Both the position numbers and the translations under genes were made by a program. The notes beneath the pieces are model-generated. The model was not told the DNA's origin. It saw only the letters and a program-made list of their open reading frames with translations, and made no database searches. A stretch of DNA of 64,000 nt from assembly GCF_000271845.1 (NCBI RefSeq), contig NZ_JH719395.1, positions 3,916,361-3,980,360 on the forward strand. Reading direction: 5' to 3'. Of the stretch, positions 37,633 to 46,150 are shown in pieces. Origin of the DNA: Rhizobium leguminosarum bv. trifolii WSM2297 (GTDB lineage Bacteria > Pseudomonadota > Alphaproteobacteria > Rhizobiales > Rhizobiaceae). Positions within the stretch are counted from its first letter, which is position 1, and each line of letters opens with the position of its first letter.

Positions 37633-38526
37633 TTAGCCGGCCAGCCGCTCGGCCAAAAAATCGACGACGGCGCGCACCGCCGGCAATTGGCCACGCCGGT
37701 GCGGCATCAGGATCGTCGTCTCGATGCTGCCAGCCGTCCATTGCGGCAGCAGCCGCACCAACCGACCCTCTGCAAGCGCCTTCCGGCAGACCGATGTCGG
37801 CAGGCAGGTGATGCCGAGCCCGGCTGCGGCCGCTTCCATCAGCACATAGGGCTCATCCGCCGCCATGACGGACTGCAATGTGACCAGCGCCTCCTCGCCG
37901 CTATCGCAATAGAGCCGCCATTGATTGTCGGTCAGGCTGGTCATGATCGTCGCATGCTCCGCCAGCTCCTCCGGCCGGCGCGGTTCGCCATGGGCGCTCA
38001 CATAATCCGGCGAGGCGAGAATGAAGAACGGATGGCTGGCAAGCCGCCGCTGCACCAGCGCGGAATCCGGCAGCGGCATCCGGTGGCTGCGTAGCGCGAT
38101 GTCGAAGCCTTCCTGCACGATGTCGACGAAACGGTCGGTCACGTGCACGGAAAGTCGGAGCTTCGGGTATCGTGCCGTCAGCGCCGGCAGATGTTCCGTC
38201 AGCGTGAACTGCGCCGTTGGCACCGAGGCGGTCAGGCGGACGCTGCCGGCGGGTTCAGCCAGATGCCGCCGCACGATGCCCTCGGCCATCTCCGCCTCGA
38301 TAATCGAGGCCTGGGCGTGCTGAAAGAACTCCCGGCCGAGTTCGGTCAGCGCGAAACTTCGCGACGTGCGTTGAATCAGCCGGACGCCAAGCCGTCCCTC
38401 CAGCTCCGCAACCCGTTTGCTGACCGTAGATTTCGGCATGCCGAGATGTCTCGCCGCGGCGGTGAAGCTGCCGCTGTCAACCGCCTGCACGAAGAGATGA
38501 AGGTCGTTGAGGTTGAAAAGCGCCAT
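37633..38526 (-). CDS. LysR family transcriptional regulator
   Basis: A 297-aa LysR regulator: N-terminal winged helix (LFVQAVDSGSFTAAARHLG, MPKSTVSKRVAELE, RLIQRTSRSFALTELG) and a substrate-binding domain. ATG 38526 is preferred (GGAAG upstream); the frame is open to 38622. It is divergent from the GST gene at 38641 over 114 bases and probably controls it. An 8-bp inverted repeat lies in the gap. Confidence 0.92.
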   Translation of the reverse strand: MALFNLNDLHLFVQAVDSGSFTAAARHLGMPKSTVSKRVAELEGRLGVRLIQRTSRSFALTELGREFFQHAQASIIEAEMAEGIVRRHLAEPAGSVRLTASVPTAQFTLTEHLPALTARYPKLRLSVHVTDRFVDIVQEGFDIALRSHRMPLPDSALVQRRLASHPFFILASPDYVSAHGEPRRPEELAEHATIMTSLTDNQWRLYCDSGEEALVTLQSVMAADEPYVLMEAAAAGLGITCLPTSVCRKALAEGRLVRLLPQWTAGSIETTILMPHRRGQLPAVRAVVDFLAERLAG

Positions 38527-38541
38527 GATCATCTTCCATGC

Positions 38542-38591
38542 ATGTGGACATTGCAGTGCATTTATAGCCGCTACCGCCAGATCGTCCACAT
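38542..38591. promoter_or_regulatory. Inverted repeat between LysR and GST genes
   Basis: ATGTGGAC (38542-38549) and GTCCACAT (38584-38591) are perfect inverse copies 34 bases apart, in the divergent promoter region. Two such half-sites could bind LysR tetramers; the spacing is larger than a classical T-N11-A box. Confidence 0.4.
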
Positions 38592-38640
38592 CTGCACATT
38601 GATCGCGTCCAAACACATTCAATTCTGAAAGGAACGATTG

Positions 38641-39348
38641 ATGTCACCCATATTGTTTTACGGCGTCCCGGAAGGTTGCTCTTTCGGCTCGATCGTCGCG
38701 CTGGAATGGTCCGGCCTGCCGTATCGGCTCTGCCGTGTCGAGATGCCGGAAATGGTCTCCAGCGATGACTACCTCCGGATCAACCCGGTCGGCGAAACAC
38801 CGTCGCTGTTGCTCGACGATGGCAGGGTCATCAGCGAAAGCATGGCGATCCTCCAGCATATCGGCGCCCGCACGGTCGGCAGCGGCAGGGCTTTTGTGCA
38901 GGGGTCGGAGGATTTCGATCGTCTGAACCAGATGCTCGCTTTTCTCAACACGACTTTCTTCAAGGCCTTCGGGCCGCTCTGGTATGCGTTCGAACATGCG
39001 CTGCAGCCGGATGAAAAGCAGGCCCTCACGGCCTATGGCATCGCGGCGGTCGAAAAGGCGCATTATACGCTGGAACGTCTGCTCGATGGCCGCGAATGGC
39101 TTGTCGGAAACGGCCCAAGCCTGGCCGATGCCTATTTCGTCGGGATCGCCCGCTGGAACGATTTTCATAAGGTCGTCGACCGAAGCCAGTTTCCCGGTCT
39201 GCATCGCCTCTATGAGCGGATGCAGCAGCAACCGGCCGTGCGTTTTGCGCATGCGATCGAGCACCGGCAGGAGGCAAAAAGCAGCGGCGGTTTCCTCGGC
39301 GAGGTCGATCTGACCGAAGCTCTCGGCCTTTTGAAGCAGGCAGCCTGA
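38641..39348 (+). CDS. Glutathione S-transferase family protein
   Basis: A 235-aa GST. The N-terminal thioredoxin-like domain begins ILFYGVPEGCSFGSIVAL and has NPVGETPSLLLDDGRVISESMAILQHIG with the cis-Pro and the glutathione-binding Glu-Ser. The C-terminal domain has NGPSLADAYFVGIARW. GAAAGGA precedes ATG 38641. Substrate unknown; regulation by the divergent LysR protein is inferred from the layout. Confidence 0.9.
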   Translation: MSPILFYGVPEGCSFGSIVALEWSGLPYRLCRVEMPEMVSSDDYLRINPVGETPSLLLDDGRVISESMAILQHIGARTVGSGRAFVQGSEDFDRLNQMLAFLNTTFFKAFGPLWYAFEHALQPDEKQALTAYGIAAVEKAHYTLERLLDGREWLVGNGPSLADAYFVGIARWNDFHKVVDRSQFPGLHRLYERMQQQPAVRFAHAIEHRQEAKSSGGFLGEVDLTEALGLLKQAA

Positions 39349-39422
39349 CGCGGGTGGCCATCGCAGCTTCGGGTGCGATGGCCGCTACCGAAATAGTCTG
39401 CGGCCTAAACGTCCTTGCCGCT

Positions 39423-39824
39423 TCAATCCTCGCCATCGAACCGCGGCAGCGGCTCGATATTTTCCACCCATGACAAAGCCGACCGGCACCATATCTGTTT
39501 CTTCGGTGCCAGGTCCCGCCGCTGGTCGATGCTGCCGAGGCGGATGCCGATTGCGCCGCCGTCGCCGTTCGTGCGGTAGAGCGGCGATCCGCAATTCGGG
39601 CAGAAGAATTGCCGGCTGAGGCCGCCGCTATCGCCATATTTCGTGTAGCCGCGCGGCTCGCCTGAAATCAGCTGGAAACTCGCCGGTCGCGACGGTGCGG
39701 TGATGCGATAGGCCGAGCCCGTCAGCCGCTGGCAATCGGTGCAATGGCAGATCGAAACCCGCTCCGGATCGATTTCGGCCTGATAGCGGATCGTTCCGCA
39801 ATGGCATCCCCCGGTGATATGCAT
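39423..39824 (-). CDS. GFA family protein (CENP-V/GFA zinc fold)
   Basis: A 133-aa protein of the glutathione-dependent formaldehyde-activating fold. Zinc ligands are GGCHCGTIRY, CHCTDCQRLTGSAY and FCPNCGSPLY, the standard Cys pattern. Many members do not act on formaldehyde; function open. ATG 39824 precedes the first motif and has GAGGAAAAG upstream; it starts 10 bases after the S10 peptidase stop. Confidence 0.88.
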   Translation of the reverse strand: MHITGGCHCGTIRYQAEIDPERVSICHCTDCQRLTGSAYRITAPSRPASFQLISGEPRGYTKYGDSGGLSRQFFCPNCGSPLYRTNGDGGAIGIRLGSIDQRRDLAPKKQIWCRSALSWVENIEPLPRFDGED

Positions 39825-39834
39825 CGGCTTTTCC

Positions 39835-41367
39835 TCAATCCGCCGGCGGAGCGGCCGCGTGTGTGGCGTAGAAGGCCTTGGCATCCGCCGTGAAGGCGGT
39901 CCGCTGATCGGCATTCGTATAGAACATATGGCCGCCGCGATAGAGTTTCAGCCCGACCCGGCCGCGGGCGAGCGACGGCGGCAGGTGGTCGACCACATAG
40001 CGGCTGACCCCGTAAGGCGTCACCAGATCGCTGTAGCCATGGGCGATCAGCAGATGGAAGGCCGTGTTCGAGGCAAGCAACTGCCGGATGTCGTCGGTGG
40101 CGCTGGCTTGCAAGCGCGATCCGCCGCCGCGTCCGCCGCCCCATTCCCAGCGCCGGCTGATATCGCTGTCGAGCAGCGAATAGGTCATTTCTGTCTTGAA
40201 GCCCAGTTCGTTGCGGGCATAGTCGGCAAAGGCGCCGCCATAGGCGCGGGCGAAGCCGTCGAGGATGGCGTCGTCGCCGCGGTCGTAATCCGATTCCGGA
40301 TAGGGGTCGGGTGCCGCAAAGGAAGCGTCGTAGGGGCTCGTCACCGAGCCGCTGCCGGCGTCGGAATGTTTGACGAAGGAATTGCCGAGGAAGCCGCGGT
40401 TGCGGGTGACGATATCCTCGGGAATGCCCGTTAGCTTGGCGATCTTGCCATAGAAGGCGGCGGCATCGGCGCCCGTCGGCGGCGGCCCGGCGAGCGTCGT
40501 CAGATAGGTCCCGAGCGCGAAGGTCTCGGTCTCGCGCTGCTTCTCTTCGTCAAAGGCATTGTGGCGGTCGAGTTCGGCCGCCGCGAGCGACGGCAGTTCC
40601 AGTGCGGCGCCGAGTGGGAACTGATCGGCGTTGAACATCAGCTGGCCCTCGAGCAGGGGCGATAGCATCACCGCGCCGGCGACGATGATGCCCTGGCTTT
40701 CCTGCAGCGCCGAGGCGACCTTGGCGGCGCGGAAGCCACCATAACTTTCGCCGAGCAGATATTTCGGCGAATTGGAGCGGTTGTTATGCGCGACATAGAG
40801 GGCGATCGCCTTGGCGATGCTCTGGGCATCCGAGTTGACGTTATAGTAGTTGGCGGCGTCGTCCGCCTTCACCGTCCGGCTCCAGCCGGTGCCGATCGGA
40901 TCGATCAGCACCAGATCGGTGAAATCCAGCCAGCTTTGCGGGTTGTCCACCAGTTTCGCATGGGCGCCGTCGCGTGCCTGAGGGCCGAAATCGAGCACTT
41001 TGGGCCCGACCAGCCCGAGATGCAGGAAGGCGGAAGCCGCACCCGGCCCGCCATTGAAGGCAAAGGTCAACGGCCGGTCCGGCCCTGCGTCCTTGGCGAC
41101 ATAGGCGGTATAGAAGATCGCGCCGGTCGGCGCTCCGTCCTGGCCGAAGAGATCGAGCGTGCCGGCGGTCGCGGTGTAGGCGATCTTCCGGCCGCCGATC
41201 GTCAGCTCGTGCTCGGTGACGGAATCGGCCGGCAGCAGCTTCAGCACGCCGTCGCGCGCACTGCTCTCGACATTTGCCTCGGGGTGAGCGCTTTCTTGTG
41301 CGGGAGAAAGGGCAGGGGCCAGCGACCCGGCAAGTGCTGCAAGCAGAAACAGTAGATGTAAACGCAA
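39835..41367 (-). CDS. S10 family serine carboxypeptidase-like protein, exported
   Basis: About 510 aa alpha/beta-hydrolase of peptidase family S10. The nucleophile is in LLGESYGGFRAAK, the oxyanion area in FAFNGGPGAASAFLH, and the final His in LYRGGHMFY; an Asp lies in IAHGYSDLVTPY. A signal peptide is visible (LHLLFLLAALAGSLAPALS). The start is most likely TTG 41367, since GGAGGAG lies 5 to 11 bases before it; the open frame reaches 41520 but that part is Arg- and Pro-rich without a ribosome site. Confidence 0.85.
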   Translation of the reverse strand: MRLHLLFLLAALAGSLAPALSPAQESAHPEANVESSARDGVLKLLPADSVTEHELTIGGRKIAYTATAGTLDLFGQDGAPTGAIFYTAYVAKDAGPDRPLTFAFNGGPGAASAFLHLGLVGPKVLDFGPQARDGAHAKLVDNPQSWLDFTDLVLIDPIGTGWSRTVKADDAANYYNVNSDAQSIAKAIALYVAHNNRSNSPKYLLGESYGGFRAAKVASALQESQGIIVAGAVMLSPLLEGQLMFNADQFPLGAALELPSLAAAELDRHNAFDEEKQRETETFALGTYLTTLAGPPPTGADAAAFYGKIAKLTGIPEDIVTRNRGFLGNSFVKHSDAGSGSVTSPYDASFAAPDPYPESDYDRGDDAILDGFARAYGGAFADYARNELGFKTEMTYSLLDSDISRRWEWGGGRGGGSRLQASATDDIRQLLASNTAFHLLIAHGYSDLVTPYGVSRYVVDHLPPSLARGRVGLKLYRGGHMFYTNADQRTAFTADAKAFYATHAAAPPAD

Positions 41368-41491
41368 GATGTCTCCTCCGGCGGTGCGGTCTGTGAGCTT
41401 GAGATAGCGTAGCATCCGAGATCGGCGACGGGCATCAAGAGATGGTGATGGGCCACTGAAGGAGGAAGGGAGCGGAGAAGCGAGCGGCGGC

Positions 41492-42781
41492 TCAGCCGCC
41501 CTTCTCCACAGCGTGCACATTGACCTCGACCGCCCGGCCGGCCCTCCAGCCGTTGATTGCCGCGCCGAGCCCCAGGGCGACGAAGAGCAGCGCGCACCAG
41601 GAAAAACTGCCGGTCCAGCCGCGAATGAGGCCGACGATCAGCGGGCCGATTGCCGCAAGCAGGTAACCGACGCATTGCGCCATGCCGGAAAGATGGGCGG
41701 CGACATCGGGATCGCGCGAGCGCAGCACGATCGTCGTCATCGCCGCTGCGATCAATCCGCCCTGGCCGATGCCTTGCAGCACCGCCCACAGCCAGACCGT
41801 CGAAAGCGGCGCAAAGAGCAGGCCGAGCAGGGCGGTGACGGCGACGCCGCAGAGGCTGGCATTAATCAGCCGCTGGTCCTTTCCGCGCACGGCGATATGC
41901 GGCACAACAAGGCAGGATGTCGCCTGCACCATCACCGAGAGCGAAACGATTGCCCCGGCGGTGACACCGTCGAGCCCGCGTTCGCGCAGGATTGGAACCA
42001 GCCAGCCGAAGACGCAATAGGCGAGCGCCGACTGCAGTCCCATGAACAGCGTCACCTGCCAGGCGAGCCGGTCGCGCCAGAGGCCTTCGACGCGAAAGCC
42101 GTTTCGCCTTGCCCGGCCGCCGGTTCGCAGAACCTGCGGCAGCCAGATGAGCCCGACGGCGAGCGCCGGCAGCGCCCAGACGGCAAGCGCGCCCGCGAGG
42201 GAACCGCCGAGCGCGTGCTCGATCGGCAGCGTCAGCCCGGCGGCACTTGCCGCACCGGCGCAGAGCGCCATCGTGTAGAAGCCGGTCATCAGCGCGGCGC
42301 GTCCGGCGAAATCGCGCTTCACCAGTCCCGGCAGCAGCACGTTGCCGATGGCGATGCAGGCGCCGGCAAGTGCTGTGCCGATGAAGAGCAGCGGCACGGA
42401 GGAAAAGCCGCGCAATGCAGTGCCGAGCGCCAGCAGCAGGACAACGCCGAGCAGTGTGCGCTCCGAACCGAGGCGCTGGGCAAGGCGAGGCGCAAGCGGC
42501 GAAAAGGCGCCGAGGCAGACGACCGGAAGCGTGGTCAGCAGGCTGGCGCCGAGCGCGCTGAGCCCGAGCTCCGAGCGGATCTCAGGCAAAAGCGCCGAAG
42601 CGCTTGAGAAGACCGGGCGCAGGTTGAAGGCGATCAGCACCAGGCTGGCGCCGAGCAGAAAACGATCGGCGGCGCCGCGCACCGGCGTTGCTTGTGGCGG
42701 TGGCCGGCTGCCGGCCTCGGCGTCGATTAGCAGGTCGTCGGCGGCGTCGAGTGCGTTGATATCGGTGGAGGGCATGGTCAT
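41492..42781 (-). CDS. MFS transporter, CynX/NimT family
   Basis: A 429-aa twelve-segment major-facilitator protein. LVLIAFNLRPVFSSASALLPEI and GLSALGASLLTTLPVVCLG are blocks of the CynX/NimT group (cyanate or 2-nitroimidazole transport in E. coli). Substrate here is unknown. Its ATG overlaps the stop of the FadR-type regulator by 4 bases, so both are made from one mRNA and the regulator probably controls its own operon. Confidence 0.88.
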   Translation of the reverse strand: MTMPSTDINALDAADDLLIDAEAGSRPPPQATPVRGAADRFLLGASLVLIAFNLRPVFSSASALLPEIRSELGLSALGASLLTTLPVVCLGAFSPLAPRLAQRLGSERTLLGVVLLLALGTALRGFSSVPLLFIGTALAGACIAIGNVLLPGLVKRDFAGRAALMTGFYTMALCAGAASAAGLTLPIEHALGGSLAGALAVWALPALAVGLIWLPQVLRTGGRARRNGFRVEGLWRDRLAWQVTLFMGLQSALAYCVFGWLVPILRERGLDGVTAGAIVSLSVMVQATSCLVVPHIAVRGKDQRLINASLCGVAVTALLGLLFAPLSTVWLWAVLQGIGQGGLIAAAMTTIVLRSRDPDVAAHLSGMAQCVGYLLAAIGPLIVGLIRGWTGSFSWCALLFVALGLGAAINGWRAGRAVEVNVHAVEKGG

Positions 42782-43455
42782 GACAGGATCATCCGGTCGA
42801 GGGCGACGAGAACCGGCGCCATGAAGCGGCGCACCGCCGCATCCGCCTGGTCGGGATCGCCGGTTTCGATGGCGTCGACGATATCGGCATGCGCCTGCAT
42901 ATCCGGTTCGGGAATATCCTTGCCGAGCGTCGCCGCTATGGTATCGGCGATCGAAGCCGAGAAGAAATCGTAGATCTCGATCATCGCCCGATTGCCGGAA
43001 GCGGCGATGATGGCCTTGTGAAAGGCGAGGTCGCGTTCGATGAAGGCGGATTGATTGCCGCCGTCGTAACTGCCGCGTTCGGCAAGCAACTGGCGGAGCC
43101 CGGCAACCGTCGCCGGCGTCTTGCGGATTGCCGTCAGCCGGGCAGCCTCGACATCGAGCGCCAGGCGCGCCTCGAACTGGTCGCGCAGGCTGGCGCGCCG
43201 CGCCATCGTCAGCGGCCGGCCGGCATCGCTGGTCGAGCGGACATAGGTTCCCGAACCCTGCCGGGTTTCGAGATAACCCTGGGATACGAGAACCCGCACC
43301 GCCTCGCGCACTGTGCCGCGGCTGACGCAGAGTATCGCCGACAGCGAGGCCTCGTTCGGCAATTTCTCGCCGACCGCCCAGCGTTTGCCGAGAATGTCGC
43401 TGCGGATCGCCTCGATCGCCTCATCGGCGAGATTGGTCTTGCTGAGTGCACGCAT
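42778..43455 (-). CDS. FadR/GntR family transcriptional regulator
   Basis: A 225-aa regulator with a GntR winged helix (GEKLPNEASLSAILCVSRGT, VREAVRVLVSQGYLETRQGSG) and an FCD effector domain with likely metal-binding His residues (RDLAFHKAIIAASGN, MQAHADIVDAIETGD). ATG 43455 lies right at the inner edge of a perfect 47-bp palindrome; a GTG at 43467 inside the palindrome is an alternative. Autorepression through the palindrome is likely. Confidence 0.9.
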   Translation of the reverse strand: MRALSKTNLADEAIEAIRSDILGKRWAVGEKLPNEASLSAILCVSRGTVREAVRVLVSQGYLETRQGSGTYVRSTSDAGRPLTMARRASLRDQFEARLALDVEAARLTAIRKTPATVAGLRQLLAERGSYDGGNQSAFIERDLAFHKAIIAASGNRAMIEIYDFFSASIADTIAATLGKDIPEPDMQAHADIVDAIETGDPDQADAAVRRFMAPVLVALDRMILS

Positions 43456-43500
43456 CCTATTACTCACTAAGTCATCTGATGACTTAGTGAGTAATAGGAT
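43454..43500. promoter_or_regulatory. Perfect 47-bp palindrome, probable operator
   Basis: The arms 43454-43476 and 43478-43500 are exact inverse copies of 23 bases around a single T at 43477. The core reads TAAGTCATCTGATGACTTA. It covers the region just upstream of, and touching, the start codon of the FadR-type gene. Dimeric FadR-like proteins bind shorter palindromes, so two nested sites or a cooperative site are possible; as RNA it would form a hairpin at the ribosome site. Confidence 0.8.
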
Positions 43501-43536
43501 TTGATTGTTTCGTCAACGCGATCCCAGCAAGGCAAT

Positions 43537-43563
43537 AAAAAAGGGCCGCCTCGGCGACCCTTT
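43537..43563 (-). terminator. Rho-independent terminator downstream of mini-gene
   Basis: Read leftward: AAGGGTCGCC, short loop, GGCGGCCCTT, then a run of T. The 10-bp stem has one G-T pair. It ends the transcript that contains the 23-codon gene at 43621-43692. Confidence 0.75.
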
Positions 43564-43620
43564 CCATGAGTTTGGCCTCTAACTGGCCTGGACTGTCTAT
43601 GCAGCCCCAGGAAGGCGGGA

Positions 43621-43692
43621 TTACAGCGAGGGCTGCCTCGCTTTCATCACTTCTCCCATGCCCGTTACGAGGTCCGAAATCTCATTAGACAT
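43621..43692 (-). CDS. 23-aa mini-gene with strong ribosome site
   Basis: ATG 43692 is preceded by AAGGAAGGTGATCCA, a very strong Shine-Dalgarno region, and the frame gives a 23-residue peptide beginning MSNEISDLVTGMGEV and ending RQPSL before TAA. A terminator 58 bases downstream closes a transcript of about 150-200 bases. No family was recognised. The peptide is hydrophilic and mildly amphipathic, with no signal sequence. It may be a small protein, a leader peptide or the coding part of a small RNA. Confidence 0.55.
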   Translation of the reverse strand: MSNEISDLVTGMGEVMKARQPSL

Positions 43693-43963
43693 TGGATCAC
43701 CTTCCTTTCGTTCTGTTGCTGATGGCTCAAAGGTAGGCTGATTCGTCCGAGATGCAAGAAGAAATCCGCGCGGCGCCCTTCCTCGGCCAGCTCAGCTGTT
43801 CACAAGAGAAGACAAGCTTTCGCCGAATTTGAACATCCCAAGCGTCATGAAAGCGTCATCATGCGCTTGCAAACCGGCGCCGCGTTAAGCTGTTATTAGC
43901 CTCAGCGTTCGACAATTTAGAGCATTCCCGCCGATGCGGCGGCGGGTTCCGGAGCAAGAAGCC

Positions 43964-44776
43964 ATGTGTCGCTGGGCAGCCTATCGCGGAGACCCTCTCT
44001 ATCTCGAGGAGCTGGTATCCTCGCCCTGCCATTCGCTGATCGAGCAGTCCCATTGCGCCACCCGCGCCAAGACGGCGACGAACGGCGATGGCTTCGGCAT
44101 CGCCTGGTATGGCGACAGGCCGGAGCCCGGCCGCTACCGCGATATCCTGCCGGCATGGTCGGATTGCAATCTGAAAAGCCTGGCCCGGCAGATCCGCTCG
44201 CCGCTCTTCCTCGCCCATGTCCGTGCTGCCACAGGCGGCGGCACGCGCCGCGACAACTGCCATCCCTTCACCCATGACACCTGGTCCTTCATGCACAACG
44301 GCCAGATCTCCGGCTTCGAACGCCTCCGCCGACCGATGGAGGCGATGCTGGACGACGAGCTGTTCAACGCCCGCGGCGGCACCACCGATTCCGAGCTAAT
44401 GTTCCTGCTGGCGTTGCAGTTCGGCTTACGCGAGGAGCCGATCGCGGCGATGGCCGATATGGTCGGCTTCGTCGAGGACCTGGCTGAAAACATCATCGGC
44501 TCGATCCTGCTGCGCTTTACTGCAGCCTTCTCCGACGGCAATGCGCTCTATGCGATCCGCTATGCCACCGATCGCAAGGCGCCGACGCTCTATGCCTCTC
44601 CGGTGGGTGCCGGCTATTGCCTCGTCTCCGAGCCGTTGAACGACGATGGCGATGCCTGGGCGGAAATTCCGAACGGCAGCGCCGTCACCGTCGGCAAAAA
44701 CGGCATCGACGTCTCCGACTTCCGGCCCGGAAAGCGAAGCGGCGCCAAGCCGCAGCGCGTGGCTATCTCAGCCTGA
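43964..44776 (+). CDS. Class II glutamine amidotransferase (YafJ/EgtC-like)
   Basis: A 270-aa Ntn-type glutaminase domain. The catalytic Cys must be residue 2, which fixes the start at ATG 43964 (MCRWAAYRG); GGAGC lies upstream. NGDGFGIAWYG, LAHVRAATGGGTRRDNCHPF and FMHNGQI are the family blocks. The group includes YafJ of E. coli and EgtC of mycobacteria, which hydrolyses gamma-glutamyl-hercynylcysteine sulfoxide in ergothioneine synthesis. No egtB or egtD is near, so the role is open. Single gene. Confidence 0.9.
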   Translation: MCRWAAYRGDPLYLEELVSSPCHSLIEQSHCATRAKTATNGDGFGIAWYGDRPEPGRYRDILPAWSDCNLKSLARQIRSPLFLAHVRAATGGGTRRDNCHPFTHDTWSFMHNGQISGFERLRRPMEAMLDDELFNARGGTTDSELMFLLALQFGLREEPIAAMADMVGFVEDLAENIIGSILLRFTAAFSDGNALYAIRYATDRKAPTLYASPVGAGYCLVSEPLNDDGDAWAEIPNGSAVTVGKNGIDVSDFRPGKRSGAKPQRVAISA

Positions 44777-44805
44777 AACGCTAGGCCGTCAGCGACGCCG
44801 CCTGA

Positions 44806-46011
44806 CTAGCGGAGCCGTTCGGCGATCAGCGCCGCCAGCCTTTCGGCAACCTCTTCCTTGGCCAGGTCAGGCCATTGCTCGACGCCGTCGCGGCGAATGA
44901 GTTTGACGCTGTTGCGGCTGCCGCCCATGATGCCGGTCGCAGGCGAAACGTCGTTGGCAACGATCAGGTCGGCGCCCTTCCGCTCGAGTTTAGCCTTCGC
45001 ATTGCTTTCGACGTCCTGCGTCTCGGCGGCAAAGCCGATCACCAGCTTCGGCCGCATCGTGTGATGTCCCAGAGTTTTCAGGATGTCCGGGTTCTCGGTC
45101 AGCGCCAGCGTAGGAATGGATTCGCCGGGATGTTTCTTCAGCTTCTGGTCGGCGGCCGAGGCGACGCGCCAATCCGCCACCGCCGCGACCATCACCGCGA
45201 CATCGGCCGGCAGCGCGGCCAGCACGGCATCGCGCATTTCCTCCGCCCGCTCGACATGCACGACATTGACGCCGACCGGATCGGCGATTGTCACCGGCCC
45301 CGATACCAGCGTCACCTCGGCCCCGAGCTTGGCAAGGGCTGCGGCGATCGCATGGCCCTGCCGGCCGGAGGAGCGGTTGGCGATATAGCGCACCGGATCG
45401 ATCGGCTCGTGAGTCGGCCCCGACGTGACGATCGCCTTGCGCCCCCTCAGCGGCTTTTCTCCGTCGTCGAGCAGGGTTTCGGCGGCTGCGACGATCTCCA
45501 GCGGCTCCGCCATCCGGCCGAGCCCGGCCTCTTGGCTCTCCGCCATCTCGCCGGCCATCGGCCCGACGAAACGTACGCCGTCGGCTCTCAGCGTCGCCGC
45601 ATTGCGCCGCGTCGCCGGATGCGCCCACATTCTGGGGTTCATCGCTGGTGCCGCCAGCACCGGTCTCGCGGTCGCCAGAAGCACGGTCGAGGCGAGATCG
45701 TCGGCAAGCCCGTTCGCCATCTTCGCCATCAGGTCGGCCGTGGCAGGGGCGATGATCACCAGGTCGCAGTCGCGCGCCAACCTGATATGGCCGACATCCT
45801 GTTCGTCCTGGCGCGAAAACAGATCGACGAAGACATGATCGGCCGCCAGCGCGCCGACGGCAAGCGGCGTGACGAATTCCTGCGCCCCCTTGGTCATCAC
45901 CGGGCGCACGCTGGCGCCGCGCTCGCGTAGCCGGCGGATCAGATCCAGGCTCTTATAGGCGGCGATGCCGCCGGAGATGATGAGGAGGATGCGTTTTCCG
46001 CTGAGAGCCAT
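44806..46011 (-). CDS. coaBC: Bifunctional phosphopantothenoylcysteine synthetase/decarboxylase CoaBC
   Basis: Two steps of coenzyme A synthesis on one protein of 401 aa. The N-terminal flavoprotein decarboxylase half has RILLIISGGIAAYKSLDLIRRL, the His of the HFCD family in the LARDCDLVIIAPATADLMAKMANGLADDL area, and APAMNPRMWAHPATRRN. The C-terminal synthetase half has VTSGPTHEPIDPVRYIANRSSGRQGHAIA, AAVADWRV and KLKKHPG, in the usual order. Ends convergent with the amidotransferase gene. Confidence 0.96.
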   Translation of the reverse strand: MALSGKRILLIISGGIAAYKSLDLIRRLRERGASVRPVMTKGAQEFVTPLAVGALAADHVFVDLFSRQDEQDVGHIRLARDCDLVIIAPATADLMAKMANGLADDLASTVLLATARPVLAAPAMNPRMWAHPATRRNAATLRADGVRFVGPMAGEMAESQEAGLGRMAEPLEIVAAAETLLDDGEKPLRGRKAIVTSGPTHEPIDPVRYIANRSSGRQGHAIAAALAKLGAEVTLVSGPVTIADPVGVNVVHVERAEEMRDAVLAALPADVAVMVAAVADWRVASAADQKLKKHPGESIPTLALTENPDILKTLGHHTMRPKLVIGFAAETQDVESNAKAKLERKGADLIVANDVSPATGIMGGSRNSVKLIRRDGVEQWPDLAKEEVAERLAALIAERLR

Positions 46012-46150
46012 GGCTTTCTTCCCGTCGCCTTATTGACCGGCCCCGACCCTAAGCCTTTGGCGGAGAACATGCAATCACAGGGACGACATGCATCGGCCGC
46101 AGCCGGCGAGTGCCGCCCCATTCATGACATCAGCCGTTATTTTTGTGGAC

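Noticed and set aside
43964..44776. EgtC, i.e. ergothioneine synthesis near the catabolic operon
   Set aside because: The gene is of the same broad class, but egtB and egtD are absent nearby, so biosynthesis cannot be claimed.
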